A DNA stretch of 9,089 nt from UBA6168 sp964423205 (GTDB lineage Bacteria > Bacteroidota > Bacteroidia > Chitinophagales > Saprospiraceae): positions 1 to 9,089 of the forward strand of contig CAYRDX010000105.1 in the NCBI GenBank assembly GCA_964423205.1, in the 5' to 3' direction. The translations under genes were made by a program, and so were the position numbers. A model generated the notes under the pieces. The model was not told where the DNA came from, ran no database searches, and saw only the letters and a list, made by a program, of their open reading frames with translations. Positions 7,287-9,089 of this stretch are shown piece after piece (the stretch's first letter is position 1; each line of letters begins with the position of its first letter).

Positions 7287-7319
7287 GCCCATCCTCAATC
7301 ATAGCGATAGAGGATGGGC
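7287..7319 (-). promoter_or_regulatory. Strong intercistronic hairpin just before the CHU_C gene start
   Basis: A perfect 10-bp stem (GCCCATCCTC at 7287-7296 and its complement at 7310-7319), then an A-A mismatch, three further pairs and a 5-base loop. It fills most of the 56-base gap between the two genes and ends 10 bases before the ATG at 7276. On the minus strand it is followed by CATTTCAATT, not a proper U-run, so a full terminator is doubtful. It may limit readthrough, protect the upstream mRNA 3' end, or hinder ribosome access to the next start. Confidence 0.55.
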
Positions 7320-7332
7320 AGTTTTAGGAATT

Positions 7333-8430
7333 CTATTTGTTATGTACTATGAGTTTAGAAGTGAAGATTGACCTTCCGTCACGGAATATGTTAACCACTA
7401 ACATACCCTCTGGTACATCTGAAATGTCCACCCGGTCATTTTGAAGCTGGAGTGCCTTTATTTTCTTACCTGCCAAATCGGTAATAAGCAGTTCATATTG
7501 ATTCCCAGGGTCTGGCCTGAAATTATACAGATGAACATAAGATTTGGCCGGGTTCGGGCCAAGTCTTATTTCGCTTTCCTCCATCCCGGGCCTGCAATTA
7601 AAGCCGGGCGCACAAATAAAGAAATTCTTGTAGTTAACGTTCCAGTAAACATCGTTGATACATTGGCTGTTTTCGACAACGAATTGAACATCATAACTTG
7701 TCCATTCATTGAAAGACCAGCCTGTTCCATCGGCCCAAAAATTTGTTAAATTAAATTGACCGATGGTTCCATAAGTCCAACCATTGGACTTGTATCTCGT
7801 GCAATTGTTGAAACTGTTTTCACAGATTGCCAGCCACCAGAGATTGTAGTTTTTACTGGCACTGGCATCAAGGCCGACAATCTCATTCAAATCCATAGCA
7901 TAGGGAGAACCGGATGGATTGCTTTCCGTAAAAATATAATTATTGTCGGAGCCCACTGTTTTGCCAACAGGAACCGCGTTGGTGTACATTGTTGCGCTCC
8001 ATTGACCAAAATAACCAATGACCTGGGTTGTACTAATATCATAAACTTTCCTCAATCCGCCTTCACAACCACTGACAATATAAGCTTCTGGAATTTGAAC
8101 GGCAACTCTGTAAGTGCCATGAGTACCAATGTTGGAAAAATTTGGACTGCTTTGCCAAGAGGTAACGTTGGTCCAACCAGTATCAGTTGCCCTTTGAAGT
8201 TGGTACTGTGCTTGTTTTGGTGGGCAGAATGAAGGAGACACAAACAAGGCACAATTTTCTTGATAATAGTAGAAGCATCCAAAAAAGTAGCTGTGATAGT
8301 ATGCGGGTGTTCCTGTTACATTGACAGTTGAACATCCTCCGGTTGCTGTTGGTTGGGCATCCATGTTATTAGGGTAAAAAATTGTGAGCAATACAAAGAA
8401 CGCCACCATGAGGGTAAATAGTCTTTTCAT
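7333..8430 (-). CDS. Cys/Trp-rich exported protein with T9SS type A sorting domain, unknown function
   Basis: The 365-aa protein begins with a signal peptide (MKRLFTLMVAFFVLLTIF, cleavage likely near DAQ at 24-26). The middle, about residues 30-282, matches no family I know. It is rich in aromatic residues (ten tryptophans) and has ten cysteines (33, 52, 60, 69, 122, 203, 210, 257, 273, 279), suggesting a disulfide-stabilised extracellular beta domain. Residues 288-365 (IRLGPNPAKSYVHLY, ITDLAGKKIKAL, SKLIVHNK) are a type A T9SS sorting domain. It is first in its operon, about 190 bases downstream of the promoter candidate at 8622-8652 and divergent from the intact XRE gene. The ATG at 8430 is supported by the signal peptide; no Shine-Dalgarno motif is seen. 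It may be a binding or structural surface protein; no enzymatic motif is visible. Confidence 0.85.
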   Translation of the reverse strand: MKRLFTLMVAFFVLLTIFYPNNMDAQPTATGGCSTVNVTGTPAYYHSYFFGCFYYYQENCALFVSPSFCPPKQAQYQLQRATDTGWTNVTSWQSSPNFSNIGTHGTYRVAVQIPEAYIVSGCEGGLRKVYDISTTQVIGYFGQWSATMYTNAVPVGKTVGSDNNYIFTESNPSGSPYAMDLNEIVGLDASASKNYNLWWLAICENSFNNCTRYKSNGWTYGTIGQFNLTNFWADGTGWSFNEWTSYDVQFVVENSQCINDVYWNVNYKNFFICAPGFNCRPGMEESEIRLGPNPAKSYVHLYNFRPDPGNQYELLITDLAGKKIKALQLQNDRVDISDVPEGMLVVNIFRDGRSIFTSKLIVHNK

Positions 8431-8621
8431 GATCGGAATTGTTTATGCCAGCTTGAGTCAATAGAAGTTTTCCGTTGGCACAACCTGACTTGTGATTTTT
8501 TAGAATTTTAAAAACTGAAATCGGTACAGTCGCTTGTACAATCAATTGGATATCCTATCTTTGGATGTATTTAGACGCTTTTGAAGAATGCCGATCGGAT
8601 GATTTCTTAGTTCTTGCCTTT

Positions 8622-8652
8622 CAAAATTAGGACAAAGGGAAAGCTGGCACAA
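8622..8652 (-). promoter_or_regulatory. Minus-strand promoter candidate of the exported-protein operon
   Basis: On the minus strand TTG (8650-8652), 20 bases, then TAATTTTG (8622-8629), which fits the Bacteroidota sigma-factor pattern. The spacing equals that of the copy at 4339-4369. The TTG is only 8 bases from the first 20-bp repeat at 8661, so protein bound to the array would touch the RNA polymerase region. The leader to the ATG at 8430 would be about 185 bases; it includes a small GTACA/TGTAC inverted repeat at 8524-8539. Otherwise I see nothing in 8431-8621. Confidence 0.5.
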
Positions 8653-8660
8653 CAACTTTT

Positions 8661-8720
8661 GTTTCTAAATCAGAACCTCTGTTTCTAAATCAGAACCTCT
8701 GTTTCTAAATCAGAACTTTT
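8661..8720. repeat. Three tandem 20-bp repeats, probable XRE operator array
   Basis: GTTTCTAAATCAGAACCTCT occurs three times head to tail (8661, 8681, 8701; the last unit ends in TTTT instead of CTCT). Each unit holds an imperfect dyad TTCTAA-A-TCAGAA (8663-8675, 8683-8695, 8703-8715). The exact 20-base step is close to two helical turns, putting three dyads on nearly one face of the DNA. The array sits between the divergent promoter at 8622-8652 and the XRE start at 8756, the usual place for an autoregulated operator. I found no convincing plus-strand TAnnTTTG element for the XRE gene itself. Confidence 0.75.
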
Positions 8721-8755
8721 AGGAATAAAAAGACCAAACCTCAAACCTTTTCAAA

Positions 8756-9049
8756 ATGAACGCTTCCGAAAAACTCCGCAAACTCCGGATAGAAAAAGGC
8801 TATTCTCAGGAATATATGGCCGCAAAACTTGGCCTCTCCCAAAGTGCTTACAGCAAAATAGAACGAGGCAAGACCAAGCTGACGATAGAGAGATTAGAAA
8901 GCCTGACCGAGGCATTGGAAGCCTCAGTAGATGAAGTACTGCAAAAAAAGATGGAACTTAAAATCAAGGATGCTCAAATTCCTCAGGCTCTGGAATCAGA
9001 AGTTGCCTTTCTGAGGTCTTTGTTGGACAAATTTCTAAGTGGGGGGTAA
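8756..9049 (+). CDS. XRE-family (Cro/C1-type HTH) transcriptional regulator, intact copy
   Basis: The 97-aa protein has a helix-turn-helix at about residues 5-62: helix 2 in SQEYMAAKLG (17-26) and the recognition helix in SQSAYSKIERGK (28-39), a strong HTH_3 pattern, followed by LTIERLESLTEAL. The C-terminal 35 residues (KKMELKIKDAQI, LESEVAFLRSLLDKF) look like an amphipathic helix or short coiled coil, probably for dimerisation, ending in a Gly tail coded by six G before TAA. There is no ligand-binding domain. It is read away from the exported-protein operon, with the three-unit dyad array between them, so it most likely regulates itself and that operon. Copies of its 3' part occur at 1-58 and 4435-4582. 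A possible weak inverted repeat (ATACC/GGTAT, 9066-9085) follows near the window end. Confidence 0.92.
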   Translation: MNASEKLRKLRIEKGYSQEYMAAKLGLSQSAYSKIERGKTKLTIERLESLTEALEASVDEVLQKKMELKIKDAQIPQALESEVAFLRSLLDKFLSGG

Positions 9050-9089
9050 GTAAAATTTCTAACACATACCGTTGCACTATGGTATTAGA

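Noticed and set aside
7756..8232. 158-codon plus-strand open frame opposite the Cys/Trp-rich protein
   Set aside because: The minus-strand gene has a signal peptide and a T9SS sorting domain; the opposite frame shows neither motif nor start context.
8661..8720. CRISPR array or replication iterons
   Set aside because: The 20-bp units are directly adjacent without spacers, only three in number, and beside an XRE gene. No cas or replication initiator gene is present, so operators are the simpler reading.
1..9089. Insertion sequence or transposon explaining the repeated XRE segments
   Set aside because: No transposase, terminal inverted repeats or target duplications are visible. The homology spans only the XRE gene and its control region and ends at the stop codon.

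Overview
The window looks like a chromosomal accessory region of a Bacteroidota bacterium. A Saprospiria, Chitinophagia or Flavobacteriia relative is likely, but I cannot place it more finely. The evidence is family-level: a carboxypeptidase-regulatory/plug/beta-barrel outer-membrane protein paired with a GLPGLI protein, two type IX secretion (T9SS) type A sorting domains, one gliding-motility/CHU_C (type B) C-terminal domain, near-absent Shine-Dalgarno motifs, and promoter-like TTG-N20-TAnnTTTG elements.

Layout, left to right. At 1-163 is the 3' end of a plus-strand XRE-family regulator (copy 0). Its stop codon is lost because of a 10-G run. At 182-3910 is a minus-strand set: a small four-cysteine secreted protein (3707-3910), a GLPGLI protein (2881-3627) and an 895-aa outer-membrane beta-barrel protein (182-2869). 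At 3911-4663 is a gene-poor stretch with degenerate coding-like fragments, a minus-strand promoter candidate, one and a half operator-like dyads and a truncated, frameshifted XRE remnant (4435-4582). At 4664-8430 is a second minus-strand operon of three exported proteins: a novel Cys/Trp-rich T9SS-A protein (7333-8430), a CHU_C protein (5879-7276) and an M43 metalloprotease with a T9SS-A tail (4664-5857). At 8431-8755 is the divergent control region with three exact-period 20-bp repeats. The intact XRE gene follows at 8756-9049.

The main result is a repeated architecture: [minus-strand operon of exported proteins] - [minus-strand promoter + TTCTAAATYAGAA dyads] - [plus-strand XRE regulator]. 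It is complete on the right, decayed in the middle, and represented only by the regulator's 3' end on the left. The matching 3'-end sequences start at 1, 4519 and 8992, so two successive spacings are about 4.5 kb. I infer that the XRE protein binds the dyads, controls itself and the divergent exported-protein operon, and that intact copies may act in trans on the middle operator, whose own regulator is broken. No biochemical role for the exported proteins can be read beyond family level.
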